Source: Mariniphaga sp040772505 (lineage in GTDB: Bacteria > Bacteroidota > Bacteroidia > Bacteroidales > Prolixibacteraceae). Taken from it: a stretch of DNA of 64,000 nucleotides. A program made the position numbers and the translations under genes. This document shows positions 35,378 to 45,425 of the stretch, one piece after another (the first letter of the stretch is position 1; each line of letters opens with the position of its first letter). The stretch lies in the NCBI GenBank assembly GCA_040772505.1, contig JAXGYA010000003.1, positions 186,001-250,000 of the forward strand. The letters are read 5' to 3'. The notes below the pieces were generated by a model. It was not told the DNA's origin, made no database searches, and saw only the letters and a program-made list of their open reading frames with translations.

Positions 35378-38008
35378 TCAATCCGGTTTAACAGGTATAA
35401 TTTCAACTTTACCCCACAATCCGGCATCTTTCACACTCCATTCCGATGCATCAAAAATTCTGTTTTCGATACTGATAAAATTGATGTCATAAAATTTTTT
35501 CCAGTTTACTCCCCGTATATCCAAGTCGCGAATACGGTTGGCTGCCACATTCGTAACCTCAACTTCCAAAAGGTTTTTCCCGTTTTTCAAATTGTCTGCC
35601 TTAAGTGTAAACGAAGGACCGAGAAGAGTTCCCAACTCTTTACCATTCAGTCTTATACGCGCACAATCCTTCACCTGCTCAAACGACAGAATCCCGGAGT
35701 TAAAATCTCTATTCCAATCAAACTCAATGGAATAGCACGCTGTTCCGGAAAATCGTTTCAACTCCTCATTTTCTGTTTCTGTCCAGGGAATCAGTTTTTC
35801 TACAGTGAAACTATCCGGCAAGACCGGTCCGCCTTCAACAAAATTAATTTTCCATTCTCCCGCGATTTCAATCGGTACCGAATCAAAATCTGCATAATTG
35901 AAAGCAGGAGCATCGGTTTTATTGCGAGCACAGCGAACAAAAACAGCTCTTTCCGGAGGGAGTTGCAACCGGATTGAATTTGCACGTTTCTCTACCCTGG
36001 AAATTTCACCGGTTTCCGGAAAATAGAACAGGTATTGCTTCGCCGGAGAGTCAATTTCAATCCAATCGTCAAGCACTTTTTCGCTTAAATTAAAAAGCAT
36101 GTACCAATCTTCACTCCCCTTTCTCAATTTTAGATAATGAAATCCGTTGTGTTCAATCGGAATTTCAGCTTTTATCCCGCTTTGCTTCAACAACCTCAAT
36201 GCATTTCCCACATGCTTTTTAATATCCACAGAGCTTGTAACTTCTGCTAGCTCTTTTTCCCTATTTTCCAGATTGAACATTCCGGGAACGCTTACTGGCA
36301 AGTGACTGTCAAAAAACACTTTGCCGCCATCAGCGGCAAATGCTGCAAGTTTTTTCATGGTCTCGACTGGAATAAATTTTGTTTCCGGAAGCAAAACAGC
36401 GTGGTAGAGTGCTTTCCCTTCAGTTTCAATTTTCCCGCTGACTAATTTGGAATTCAGCAATTGTTTATCTGAAATATAATCGAAAGAGTAGCCTGCTTCA
36501 GTTAGTTTTTTCACAAAATCTGCAAATGCAGAATTTATAAACCACGGAGAATTATCACCGCGATCAATGTTTGTACTGTTGAAAAGCCTCCCTTCAGTTG
36601 CTGCAAAATCATAAAACGGCCAGTAAACAAGCAGGTCATTTTGCAGCCGGGCATTTTGAAGAATAGATTGCGAGCGTTCAATATATTTAAGAAGTGTCGG
36701 CATCTCACGCCACAACGGGTTTCGGTTATTCATCTGAACTGAAGCGTAGAAGAGCCAGCCGGGCCATTCTGCATCGGCTGGCGAATAACAGGTTCCGTGA
36801 AAAAACAGGTGGTTCACGCCGGCAAGGAACAGGCGGTTAGTAGCGCGAATCATATCATCGGGGGTTACGTTCCAGTGCTCGCCAAGCCAGGTAAAACTTT
36901 CTGAAGAGACAAGATTTTTCCCAGTGACATGCGCTGCCGATGAAGCAAATTTGTTTACCAAAATGTGAACTCCCGATCTGTTGCCGGTTTTGTAAATTTC
37001 CGTTTCGGGAATATCACACGCAGCATACAAGTCAAGAATATTCGCGGGAGAACCATGCGCCTGATTGCGGTTCAGGCTACCGTGGCGGTTTGCCCATTCT
37101 GTCATTGGCTGAATAAAGGATTCCAGCACCAAATCGGACAAGGTTTCACGGTAATCAGATTTCACACGGGCTACAATTTCGGTATTTTCACAATCTCCCG
37201 CCAACACATGCAAAAATTCAGTCAGGTCATACCCGCGTCGATTGCTGAACTCATTCATAAAATTTGTGGTGAAATCTCCCGAATATTCAAACGAATCGTG
37301 AAAGAAGCTGCGAAACATTCCTTCATCTAAATTCAGTCTTTCCCAAAATTCATTGAGATACCATTTGGTAATTTCCTCATTGAAAGTATCTATTGCCCAG
37401 CCTTTTCCACCATCGGAAGCCCGCTTCACCTGATCGGAATTTTTAATACGCTCTGCCACATAAACCTTCCCTTCAGCCGGTGCATAAAACGGTTTATTTG
37501 TTTCTGGAATGATTACATTTCCCTGCTTATCCACAAAAGAGACGGCTGCCACAATTTCAAAATCATCCTCTATTTTCAGCTGCTCCCCCCGGGTAAGTTC
37601 AAAACTGTGCATTTTCAATGACCAAAGTCCATTTTCCCGCTGCACAAAGGGACCACCGCATCGCCAGCCGCTGCCGGGCGGCAGGTCCACTCCCATTCCC
37701 AATTTTTCGGCTTCTTCAACCGTAAATTTCAGCATTTCGGAAAATTGCGGCGACAAATATTCAATAAAACGCCCTTCCTCTCCACGAACACCATATATGG
37801 AGGTAATCTCTACGCCGCCAATACCTGCATCAGCCATTTCCTGCAATTCGCGGCTAATGTTTTCGTGGTCAACAGCATTGCCGGGCCACCACCAGCGTGT
37901 CCACGGTTTCGACTCACGGATTGGCTCGGGCCAGGAAGCTTTTTCCAGCTCACACCCGAATAATAGGAACACCAAACCAAACAACACAACAAAGTAATTC
38001 ACTCTCAT
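35378..38008 (-). CDS. GH106-like glycoside hydrolase (alpha-L-rhamnosidase family), lipoprotein
   Basis: 876 residues with lipobox leader (VFLLFGC). The N-terminal block SKPWTRWWWPGNAVD and EMADAGIGGVEITSIYG, then GMGVDLPPGSGWRCGGPFV, is that of GH106/large glycosyl hydrolases that cleave alpha-L-rhamnosides in pectin-like glycans. A central TIM-barrel-like region (SSESFTWLGEHWNVTPDDM, NHLFFHGTCYSP) and a C-terminal sugar-binding domain (about 730-876, IRLNGKELGTLLGP, LEVEVTNVAANRI) follow. It is shorter than classic GH106 (about 1100 residues). No SusC/SusD pair is adjacent. A rhamnose or fucose link to the kinase and isomerase genes is only suggestive. Confidence 0.8.
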   Translation of the reverse strand: MRVNYFVVLFGLVFLLFGCELEKASWPEPIRESKPWTRWWWPGNAVDHENISRELQEMADAGIGGVEITSIYGVRGEEGRFIEYLSPQFSEMLKFTVEEAEKLGMGVDLPPGSGWRCGGPFVQRENGLWSLKMHSFELTRGEQLKIEDDFEIVAAVSFVDKQGNVIIPETNKPFYAPAEGKVYVAERIKNSDQVKRASDGGKGWAIDTFNEEITKWYLNEFWERLNLDEGMFRSFFHDSFEYSGDFTTNFMNEFSNRRGYDLTEFLHVLAGDCENTEIVARVKSDYRETLSDLVLESFIQPMTEWANRHGSLNRNQAHGSPANILDLYAACDIPETEIYKTGNRSGVHILVNKFASSAAHVTGKNLVSSESFTWLGEHWNVTPDDMIRATNRLFLAGVNHLFFHGTCYSPADAEWPGWLFYASVQMNNRNPLWREMPTLLKYIERSQSILQNARLQNDLLVYWPFYDFAATEGRLFNSTNIDRGDNSPWFINSAFADFVKKLTEAGYSFDYISDKQLLNSKLVSGKIETEGKALYHAVLLPETKFIPVETMKKLAAFAADGGKVFFDSHLPVSVPGMFNLENREKELAEVTSSVDIKKHVGNALRLLKQSGIKAEIPIEHNGFHYLKLRKGSEDWYMLFNLSEKVLDDWIEIDSPAKQYLFYFPETGEISRVEKRANSIRLQLPPERAVFVRCARNKTDAPAFNYADFDSVPIEIAGEWKINFVEGGPVLPDSFTVEKLIPWTETENEELKRFSGTACYSIEFDWNRDFNSGILSFEQVKDCARIRLNGKELGTLLGPSFTLKADNLKNGKNLLEVEVTNVAANRIRDLDIRGVNWKKFYDINFISIENRIFDASEWSVKDAGLWGKVEIIPVKPD

Positions 38009-38117
38009 TTTTTTGATCTTCAGGATAACAAAATCTCAGTAATCTCAGGCTAAAATAGGAAATCGGAGAGATTTTCGGCTGTTTTTCAAAAAGAAAAAAC
38101 CACAATGGAAATTATAA

Positions 38118-38184
38118 CACAATAGAAGAATGAAAACACTATCTGCCCTATTGTGCCTATGTGGTTCAAAAATAACTAACCACA
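38118..38184. repeat. paired inverted repeats in the intergenic region before the TonB receptor
   Basis: CACAATAG (38118-38125) pairs with CTATTGTG (38148-38155), and TGTGGTT (38160-38166) pairs with AACCACA (38178-38184). The ..TATTGTGCCTATGTGGTT.. / AACCACAGAG text resembles the short REP-like elements scattered between genes in Bacteroidota and Chlorobi. The rest of the 296-base gap (38009-38304) holds nothing else identifiable. Confidence 0.4.
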
Positions 38185-38304
38185 GAGTAGTGCGATAAAT
38201 AAAATTTCTTTGAACAAAACAGCCGGCATATCCATTTTACTATTTTGATTTCAGGTAGGTCAAATTCTGTGTTGTTAATTTTCCATTAATCAAATAATTT
38301 TAAA

Positions 38305-40389
38305 ATGAAGATATCCTTTCAGTCAGTATTACTGCTTTTTCTGTTGTTGCTTTCAGCAAGAATCAAATCCCAGGAAATTTATTCTGCTTATTCGCTAACA
38401 GATACAGTACAAAGCAACATTTCGTTTTCAGAAAAAATTGGTGAAGTAACCGTTACCGCCTTTCGCACACCCTACAATATTTTCAATATTCCTGCACCGG
38501 TTAATTTAATCACCTCCGCACAACTGGAAACCGGAAACGCTCTAACGCCGGTTGAAGCGCTCAATCAAGTGCCCGGAGTCCTAATGCATCACGGAACCTT
38601 ATCCACCAACCGGCTCACCATCCGCGGAATAGGTTCTCGCACACCCTACGCAACCAACAAAATAAAAGCCTATTTGGGAGAGATACCACTCACCGGCGGC
38701 GATGGCGAAACCGTTTTGGAAGACTTGGAGAACGCTTCAATTCAGCGCATTGAAGTTATCAAGGGCCCATCATCGAGTCTGTATGGAGCGGGATTGGGCG
38801 GAACAATTCTTTTTCATGCAAGAGAGATACAGCAAGATTTTGCACGCTATCAAACAACAGTTTCTTCATTTGACACCTATAAAAACACATTATCAGCCGG
38901 GATCAAGCAAGAAAAACTGGATTTATTCCTGCTGGGTTCAATATTAAACAGCAAGGGGTTCAGGGAAAACAACATGACCAACCGTGCAAACCTCACGATT
39001 CGCGGCAGCTACTCATTCAACAAAAAGCTAAATCTCGAAACTTTGGTTTCACTGACAAAAATGAAAGGTTTTATTCCCAGTTCCATCGATTTGGAAACTT
39101 TTAAAAACAGTCCGCAGAAAGCTGCCGGAAACTGGAAGAGTATGCAGGGTTATGAAGCCTACACTAAAGGGCAGGCAGGAATTTCACTCAATTATTTAAC
39201 GGGTGCACACAGTAAAATATCGCTGGCAGCTTTCGGAAATTTCAGAGATGCCGACGAACCGCGCCCTTTTAATCTTTTGCTTGAAAACTCCAATTATGCC
39301 GGCAGCCGCGGATATTTTCAGAAAACAAGAGATAGCAATGCTGCAAAAATTACTTTCACCACAGGATTTGAACTGTTCAGAGAAAAATACAACTGGTCCA
39401 CCCACACGTATGACACTCCGTCCAAAACCCTTTCCGACAATCGGGAGCACAGAACTTACCAGAACCTGTTTGCACAGACTGAATCAGAATTCCGAAGAAA
39501 AATTTTCCTCTCTGCCGGAATAAATATCAATCATACGCTCTTTGACTACATTGACAATCACCCGGCAGACGGTGACAAATCAGGGAAACGCTCGTATAAC
39601 CCGGTCTTTTCTCCGCGCGTTGGAATCAACTATAAAATAGCGCATTCGCTTTCCCTTTTTGGAAACGTAAGTCACGGATTTTCTACACCCACATTTGAAG
39701 AGACATTGTTGCCCGAAGGCACTATCAATGCTGAAATTAAGCCTGAGAGCGGCTGGAATTTTGAAACGGGTGCAAGGGCAAATTTTGGAAGCAGGTTGCA
39801 GGCAACCGTAAGTTACTACCGCATTTATATCAAAAATCTTTTGGTAGCACGGCGTACGGGCGAAGATGCCTATGTTGGCGTAAATGCCGGCGAATCGCTG
39901 CATCCGGGAATGGAAGCGGAAATGAAATGGTATGTTTTGAAACCCGGCAGCTACCCGTCTCTGGTTGTGAACGGAAACGTAACCCTTGCGAACTACCATT
40001 TTCGCGATTTTGTGGATGGTGATAATAATTTCTCGGGGAATCTTCTGCCGGGAACCGCCCGCACCACATGGTTGTTAGCCGGAGATTTTCAACCTGTGGA
40101 AAATATCGGACTCAGGGTCTGGAACCGGTTTGTGGGAAAGATGCCTGTGAATGATGCCAACTCCACTTTTTCGGATGCTTACGGGCTTGCAAATCTGGAA
40201 GCAAAGTTTAAGGCAAAAGCCAAAACACTCCAAATTGAAGTAAAATCCGGAATTCAGAATATTTTCGATGTCAACTATGCCGGAATGCTGCTTGTGAATG
40301 CACCGGCTGCCGGTTCTGCACAGCCGCGCTATTATTATCCGGGGAATCCAAGAAATTATTTCTTTTCGTTGTTGATTGGCTGGAATTAG
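38305..40389 (+). CDS. TonB-dependent outer-membrane receptor (FecA/BtuB-like)
   Basis: 694 residues with a signal peptide ending near IKSQE. Plug domain about 45-170: GEVTVTAFRTPYNIF, VEALNQVPGVLMHHG, RLTIRGIGSRTPYATNK, IQRIEVIKGPSSSLYGAGLGG. The 22-strand barrel then runs to the C-terminal aromatic strand (NPRNYFFSLLIGWN). It imports a ligand, probably an iron chelate or cobalamin-like compound, using TonB energy. It lacks the SusC carboxypeptidase-like N-terminal domain and has no SusD partner. Monocistronic. Confidence 0.95.
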   Translation: MKISFQSVLLLFLLLLSARIKSQEIYSAYSLTDTVQSNISFSEKIGEVTVTAFRTPYNIFNIPAPVNLITSAQLETGNALTPVEALNQVPGVLMHHGTLSTNRLTIRGIGSRTPYATNKIKAYLGEIPLTGGDGETVLEDLENASIQRIEVIKGPSSSLYGAGLGGTILFHAREIQQDFARYQTTVSSFDTYKNTLSAGIKQEKLDLFLLGSILNSKGFRENNMTNRANLTIRGSYSFNKKLNLETLVSLTKMKGFIPSSIDLETFKNSPQKAAGNWKSMQGYEAYTKGQAGISLNYLTGAHSKISLAAFGNFRDADEPRPFNLLLENSNYAGSRGYFQKTRDSNAAKITFTTGFELFREKYNWSTHTYDTPSKTLSDNREHRTYQNLFAQTESEFRRKIFLSAGININHTLFDYIDNHPADGDKSGKRSYNPVFSPRVGINYKIAHSLSLFGNVSHGFSTPTFEETLLPEGTINAEIKPESGWNFETGARANFGSRLQATVSYYRIYIKNLLVARRTGEDAYVGVNAGESLHPGMEAEMKWYVLKPGSYPSLVVNGNVTLANYHFRDFVDGDNNFSGNLLPGTARTTWLLAGDFQPVENIGLRVWNRFVGKMPVNDANSTFSDAYGLANLEAKFKAKAKTLQIEVKSGIQNIFDVNYAGMLLVNAPAAGSAQPRYYYPGNPRNYFFSLLIGWN

Positions 40390-40500
40390 ATTGCTGCAAA
40401 ATAACGAATTAGAAAAATTCAATCTCTATAATGGAAAAGAAATTCAAAAAATCTTTGGCTTTTCAACAGTAATAAAATAAGTTAAAGTCATTATATTTTA

Positions 40501-40508
40501 TAAATTTG
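40501..40508 (+). promoter_or_regulatory. candidate -7 box for the restriction-modification genes
   Basis: TAAATTTG matches TAnnTTTG and ends 19 bases before the methyltransferase ATG. No -33 element at the right spacing, so the call is weak. Confidence 0.35.
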
Positions 40509-40527
40509 TGAAAATAAAAAGAAATTC

Positions 40528-41385
40528 ATGAAAATATTGACAGATATATATTTGGGTGATAGTAAAGAAAAACTAAAATTGCTTCCCGACAATTCTGTTG
40601 ATTTAATTATGACATCTCCACCATATGCAGATCAAAGAAAAAATACTTATGGTGGAATTCATCCGGATAAATATGTCGAATGGTTTTTACCAATTTCAAA
40701 ACAGTTACTTCGAGTGCTTAAACCAAGAGGTACTTTTATATTAAACATAAAGGAAAAAGTTGTAAATGGTGAGCGAAGCACTTATGTTATGGAACTAATT
40801 ATAGCAATGCGAAAACAAGGCTGGTTGTGGACTGAAGAATTTATTTGGCATAAAAAGAATTCTTACCCCGGAAAATGGCCTAACCGCTTTCGCGATTCAT
40901 GGGAAAGGCTTCTTCAATTTAACAAAGAAAAAAAATTTAATATGTATCAGGAAGAAGTTATGGTTCCTATGGGGGATTGGGCTAAAAACAGATTAAAAAA
41001 TCTTTCTGAAACAGATAAAATACGTGATAATTCGAAGGTAGGAAGTGGCTTTGGAAAAAATATTTCAAACTGGTTAAACAGAGATAAGGCATATCCTACA
41101 AATGTATTGCACTTAGCAACCGAATGTAATAATAAAAACCATAGTGCTGCATTTCCCGAGGAACTACCAGAATGGTTTATAAAACTTTTCACAAAAGAAA
41201 AAGATACAGTTTTGGATCCTTTTATGGGTTCCGGCACAACATTATTTGTGGCTAACAGAATGAGACGCAATTCCATTGGGATCGATATTGTTCAAGAATA
41301 TTACGAAATGGTAAAAAGTCAACTCCAGCCGGTTGAACTTTATTTATTTGAATCTGAAATAGAATATGAAAGAAATAAATCTTAA
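40528..41385 (+). CDS. type II site-specific DNA methyltransferase (beta class)
   Basis: 285 residues. Motif IV TSPPY is at residues 29-33 and the SAM-binding motif I DPFMGSGTT at 230-238, the IV-before-I order of beta-class enzymes (N4-cytosine or N6-adenine). The SPPY form favours N4-cytosine. GIDIVQEYYEM follows motif I, as usual. It methylates the recognition site to protect host DNA. The endonuclease ORF starts 20 bases before this stop, so the two are co-translated. A/T-richer than neighbours, so probably acquired. Recognition sequence unknown. Confidence 0.92.
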   Translation: MKILTDIYLGDSKEKLKLLPDNSVDLIMTSPPYADQRKNTYGGIHPDKYVEWFLPISKQLLRVLKPRGTFILNIKEKVVNGERSTYVMELIIAMRKQGWLWTEEFIWHKKNSYPGKWPNRFRDSWERLLQFNKEKKFNMYQEEVMVPMGDWAKNRLKNLSETDKIRDNSKVGSGFGKNISNWLNRDKAYPTNVLHLATECNNKNHSAAFPEELPEWFIKLFTKEKDTVLDPFMGSGTTLFVANRMRRNSIGIDIVQEYYEMVKSQLQPVELYLFESEIEYERNKS

Positions 41386-42109
41386 CGACGTAGTTCAATA
41401 CGTAGAAGAAAATATTGGTTTTTTTCATGAAAAAAGAATACAAAATCTTAATAGACTTAAGCTCTCACAGGTTATCAAAAGAAAGAATCCATATTTATTC
41501 AAAGCAAAATATATTTTAACTGCTGAAGAAATTGTACGTGGAATTGTTGACGCTCATCTTTCATCAAGCGAAGAAGGTTTATTTGGAGACTGGCTCGAAG
41601 GACTTGCCATACATATAAATGAAAAAGTTTATGGTGGCAAAAAATCTGGAATACCCGGAATTGATCTTGAATTTGATAAAGATGGACGGCGTTACATTGT
41701 CAACATCAAATCTGGACCAAATTGGGGGAATAGCTCGCAAATCAAAAAAATGATTTCTGATTTTAAAACAGCAAAAAGAACGTTAAGAACAAGTAATTCA
41801 AATCTTAATGTAATTGCCGTAAATGGTTGTTGTTATGGGCGAGACAACCGCCCAGACAAGGGCGATTATTTTAAATATTGTGGTCAAAGATTTTGGGAAT
41901 TTATTTCAGAAAATGAAAATTTATATACTGAAATCATTGAACCTCTTACACATAAGGCAAAAGAAAAAAATGATAGTTTTACAAAATCATATTCTCAAAT
42001 AATTAACAGATTTACCAAAGAATTTGCGAATGAATTCTGTAAAGAAAGTGGGGAGATTAACTGGGAAAAATTAGTTCGCTTTAACTCATCAACAATACCA
42101 GAAAAATAA
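41366..42109 (+). CDS. type II restriction endonuclease (PmeII-like)
   Basis: 247 residues, overlapping the methyltransferase by 20 bases. The core GIDLEF (D100) and YIVNIKSGPNWGNSSQIK (N113, K115) is a PD-(D/E)XK fold with Asn in place of the usual Asp/Glu. GCCYGRDNRPDKGDYFKYCGQRFWEFIS is a block I associate with PmeII-type endonucleases. FGDWLEGL supplies an earlier acidic helix. It should cut unmethylated sites shared with the adjacent methyltransferase. No controller (C) protein is present, so the overlap and gene order probably set expression timing. Confidence 0.87.
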   Translation: MKEINLNDVVQYVEENIGFFHEKRIQNLNRLKLSQVIKRKNPYLFKAKYILTAEEIVRGIVDAHLSSSEEGLFGDWLEGLAIHINEKVYGGKKSGIPGIDLEFDKDGRRYIVNIKSGPNWGNSSQIKKMISDFKTAKRTLRTSNSNLNVIAVNGCCYGRDNRPDKGDYFKYCGQRFWEFISENENLYTEIIEPLTHKAKEKNDSFTKSYSQIINRFTKEFANEFCKESGEINWEKLVRFNSSTIPEK

Positions 42110-42254
42110 AAAATAACATTAAAAAGCCTCCCCTAATCAGTTGGCATACAATTTGACAAAAACTTTTTTGAAAATTTAAATGTTAAATAGGAAGATTTAA
42201 CCTGTCAGTTTTACATTAAAAATAGGCAGGCAACTACACATGGAGGAATGAGCA

Positions 42255-45200
42255 ATGAAAACACCAGGATTAAAAATGATGATCCTGACCATTTTGTTTC
42301 TGCATATTTTTCCTGAAATTACCTATTCTCAGTATTTTGGCAGAAACAAACCAGGATATAAAACTTTTAAATACGACGCATTACACACCCCCAATTTCGA
42401 AATATACCATTATTTAAAGAACGACACATTCATTGCAAAATTTACTGCCTGGGCTGAAGAGTGGTATTCCATTCATCAGCAAATTTTCAAGGATACCTTT
42501 CCAGAGAAAAATCCGCTAATTCTTTATACAAACCATTCTGACTTTCAGCAAACAACTGCAATAAGCGGAATGATTGGCACCACCACGGGAGGCGTTACCG
42601 AGGCTTTAAAAAACAGGGTAGTAATGCCGGTTGCCCCAACCCTTGCACAAACCGACCATGTGCTGGGACACGAATTGGTTCATGCATTTCAGTTTAATAA
42701 GTTGCTTCGATCCGATTCAATACGCGGTTCATCACTCAATAATATTCCGTTGTGGATGATTGAAGGGATGGCTGAATATCTTTCCATTGGCAGTGTGGAC
42801 CCAAATACAGCAATGTGGATGCGCGATGCGCTGGTAAATAATGACTTTCCCACGTTGAAGCAGTTGTCAACCGAACCGAAGTATTTTCCCTACCGGTATG
42901 GACATGCCTTTTGGGCAATGATTGGGAAAACATGGGGCGACTCACTAATTATTCCCATTTTTACGCAAACTGCCCGCTACGGACTGGACAATGCGTTGGA
43001 TTCGCTTCTGGGATTTAAATCTGAAACACTTTCCGGATTGTGGAAAAATGCCATGGAGACCTACTACAATAAATTTATTGACGATTCAGCCACCTACATT
43101 GCGGGCAGAAAAATTATTTCCGAAAATAATTCGGGGCGAATGAACCTGTCGCCCTCGCTTAGCCCCGACGGGAAATACCTTGCATTTTTTTCTGAAAAAG
43201 ATCTGTTTACCCTCGATTTGTACCTCGCCGATGCTGAAACAGGAAAAATCATTAAAAAACTTTCGAGCATAACCCGCAACCACGAAATTGACGATTTCAG
43301 TTTTAATGAATCGGCAGGCACCTGGTCGCCCGACAGCAAAAAATTTGCATTTGTGGTGTTTCAGAAAGGGAAAAATAAGCTTGCCGTTGTGGATGTAAGA
43401 CGTGCAAAAATCACTGAAGAGCTTGAGTTTGAAAATATTCCCTCCTTTTTCAATCCTGAATGGTCGCCCGATGGGAGATACATTGTTTTTTCGGGTTTGG
43501 TGGAAGGCATCGGCAATTTGTACACCTATGATAACCGGACGGGAAAGATCAAAAAACTGACAGACGGCTTTTCTTCCAAAATTCATCCTTCGTGGTCGCC
43601 TGACGGCAACCTGATTGTGTATGTAGATGAAGTAATAAATACAAACCGGCAGGCAAAAAAATTCAGTACCGAATTAAAGATCATTGATATACGAACCAAC
43701 ACCATCCAAAATTTGAATGTTTTTCCAGGAGCCGACAACCTGAATCCTCGGTTTTCTCACGATGGAGAGACAATCTATTTTCTGTCCAATTCCGATGGTT
43801 TCAGAAATTTGTTTACTTATGATATGGTTTCAGGAAAAGTGTTCAGGCTCACCCGTTTTAAAACCGGAATAAGTGGGTTAACTCCCTATTCCCCGGCAAT
43901 GAGCGCTGCCCTTGATAAAGATTTGGTTGCTTACACCTACTACAATAAAAACAGTTACGAAATTTATACAGCCACTTCGTCCAATTTCCGTTATGAACAA
44001 GTGGATAAATCAGCAGTTGATTTTGAACCGGGCACTTTGCCTCCGCTAAACCACAACTACAGCAACATTGTGGATGCGGCTCTTTACCAAAGATGGGCGG
44101 AAGATTTGGTTTTAGATCCCGATTCAGTTCAGGAAGTACCGTACAGGCCACAGTTTAAACTCGATTATATTTCAAACACTGCCGGCATTGGAATTTCCAC
44201 AGGAGGGCGTTATAATAACAGCAATATGGCAGGCAGTGTAAGTATGATTTTCAGCGATATTGTGGGTAATAATCAGTTGTATTCTGTTTTGGCGCTAAAT
44301 GGTGAAATTTACGATTTTGGCGGGCAGGTTGCCTATGTAAATCAAACCCGGAAATTTAACTGGGGAGTAACAGCCTCGCATATTCCTTATCGTGCCGGAG
44401 ACATGTTTTTCCGGCGCGACACGCTAAAGTTCAGAGATAAGAAGAGTGACGAGAAATATGAAGTGCCGGTTACCGATCTGGTTCTGGATTATATCAGGAT
44501 GTTTGAAGACAATATCTCGTTTTTTACCTACCATGCTCTTTCGCAAACCCGAAGAATAGAAGCTGGTGCATCAACGGCATGGTATTATTATCGCATTGAC
44601 CGGTATCACAATTATTACGACGATTTTGGGTTCCCCGTTGCCTACAGTAAAGAACGAATGCCAGCTCCCGACGGAGGCAACTATCAAAAAATTGATTTGG
44701 CTTATGTAACTGATAACTCTTTTTTCGGAATGACAGCACCAATGCGGGGACAGCGCGCACGTTACCAAATTGAAAAGTACTTCGGAGCTGTTAATTTTCT
44801 TACCGGGCTGCTGGATTACCGTCAGTACCTCTTTGTAAATCCGACAACCTTTGCATTCCGGTTTTACCATTACGGGAGATATGGAGGTGGCTCCGAAACT
44901 GACATTGTTTCACCCATTTATCTTGGATATCCCTGGTTAATCAGAGGTTATGAGAATTTATCGTTTTATGGAAACTGGGGCAACAATACCGTTGGATTTA
45001 ACTCGCTTAACTATTCGCATTTGAGTGGCAGCAGGATATTGGTGGCAAATGCTGAGTTTCGACTGCCGCTGACCGGACCCAAACGACTTGCGCTAATTGG
45101 TTCTAAGTATTTCCTGACAGATTTTAATTTGTTTTTTGATGGTGGTTTAGCCTGGAGTAAAGGCGATAAGCCAAAAATTACATGGGCGAAAGCTGCATTC

Positions 45201-45350
45201 GACCAACGAGTCCCGGTGTTCAGTGCAGGTGTGTCACTACGGGTAAACGTGTTGGGAGCCTTGATTCTGGAACCTTATTTTGCCATTCCTTTTCAGAATG
45301 GTGGATGGGGCAACAAAAATTTTGGGTTGAATTTCCTCCCCGGGTGGTAA
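42255..45350 (+). CDS. exported peptidase-MA / TolB-like propeller / BamA-like barrel fusion
   Basis: 1031 residues with a signal peptide ending near ITYSQ. Residues 40-290 are a peptidase-MA-like gluzincin domain with H139-E140-L-V-H143 and a third-ligand helix WMIEGMAEYLS (E170 or E174). Residues about 290-590 hold PD40/TolB-type propeller repeats (LSPSLSPDGKYLAFFS, GTWSPDSKKFAFVV, FNPEWSPDGRYIVFSG, IHPSWSPDGNLIVYVD). From about 640 the protein is strand-rich with a surface-antigen/BamA-like C-terminal barrel (WLIRGYENLSFYG, FFDGGLAWSKGD). A GGAGG lies ahead of the ATG. Likely outer-membrane; function unknown. Confidence 0.82.
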   Translation: MKTPGLKMMILTILFLHIFPEITYSQYFGRNKPGYKTFKYDALHTPNFEIYHYLKNDTFIAKFTAWAEEWYSIHQQIFKDTFPEKNPLILYTNHSDFQQTTAISGMIGTTTGGVTEALKNRVVMPVAPTLAQTDHVLGHELVHAFQFNKLLRSDSIRGSSLNNIPLWMIEGMAEYLSIGSVDPNTAMWMRDALVNNDFPTLKQLSTEPKYFPYRYGHAFWAMIGKTWGDSLIIPIFTQTARYGLDNALDSLLGFKSETLSGLWKNAMETYYNKFIDDSATYIAGRKIISENNSGRMNLSPSLSPDGKYLAFFSEKDLFTLDLYLADAETGKIIKKLSSITRNHEIDDFSFNESAGTWSPDSKKFAFVVFQKGKNKLAVVDVRRAKITEELEFENIPSFFNPEWSPDGRYIVFSGLVEGIGNLYTYDNRTGKIKKLTDGFSSKIHPSWSPDGNLIVYVDEVINTNRQAKKFSTELKIIDIRTNTIQNLNVFPGADNLNPRFSHDGETIYFLSNSDGFRNLFTYDMVSGKVFRLTRFKTGISGLTPYSPAMSAALDKDLVAYTYYNKNSYEIYTATSSNFRYEQVDKSAVDFEPGTLPPLNHNYSNIVDAALYQRWAEDLVLDPDSVQEVPYRPQFKLDYISNTAGIGISTGGRYNNSNMAGSVSMIFSDIVGNNQLYSVLALNGEIYDFGGQVAYVNQTRKFNWGVTASHIPYRAGDMFFRRDTLKFRDKKSDEKYEVPVTDLVLDYIRMFEDNISFFTYHALSQTRRIEAGASTAWYYYRIDRYHNYYDDFGFPVAYSKERMPAPDGGNYQKIDLAYVTDNSFFGMTAPMRGQRARYQIEKYFGAVNFLTGLLDYRQYLFVNPTTFAFRFYHYGRYGGGSETDIVSPIYLGYPWLIRGYENLSFYGNWGNNTVGFNSLNYSHLSGSRILVANAEFRLPLTGPKRLALIGSKYFLTDFNLFFDGGLAWSKGDKPKITWAKAAFDQRVPVFSAGVSLRVNVLGALILEPYFAIPFQNGGWGNKNFGLNFLPGW

Positions 45351-45425
45351 CCTGTTAAAGTGCCAGTTTTACCACCGTAATCATGGGTGATAGCCAGCCG
45401 GTGTTTCACTATTTTTATGAATTTT

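Noticed and set aside
38130..38198. 22-codon ORF (MKTLSALLCLCG...) before the TonB receptor
   Set aside because: Lies inside inverted repeats and has no ribosome site or family likeness.
35378..40389. Polysaccharide utilisation locus around the GH106-like gene and TonB receptor
   Set aside because: The receptor lacks SusC features, is on the opposite strand, and no SusD or sigma/anti-sigma pair is present.
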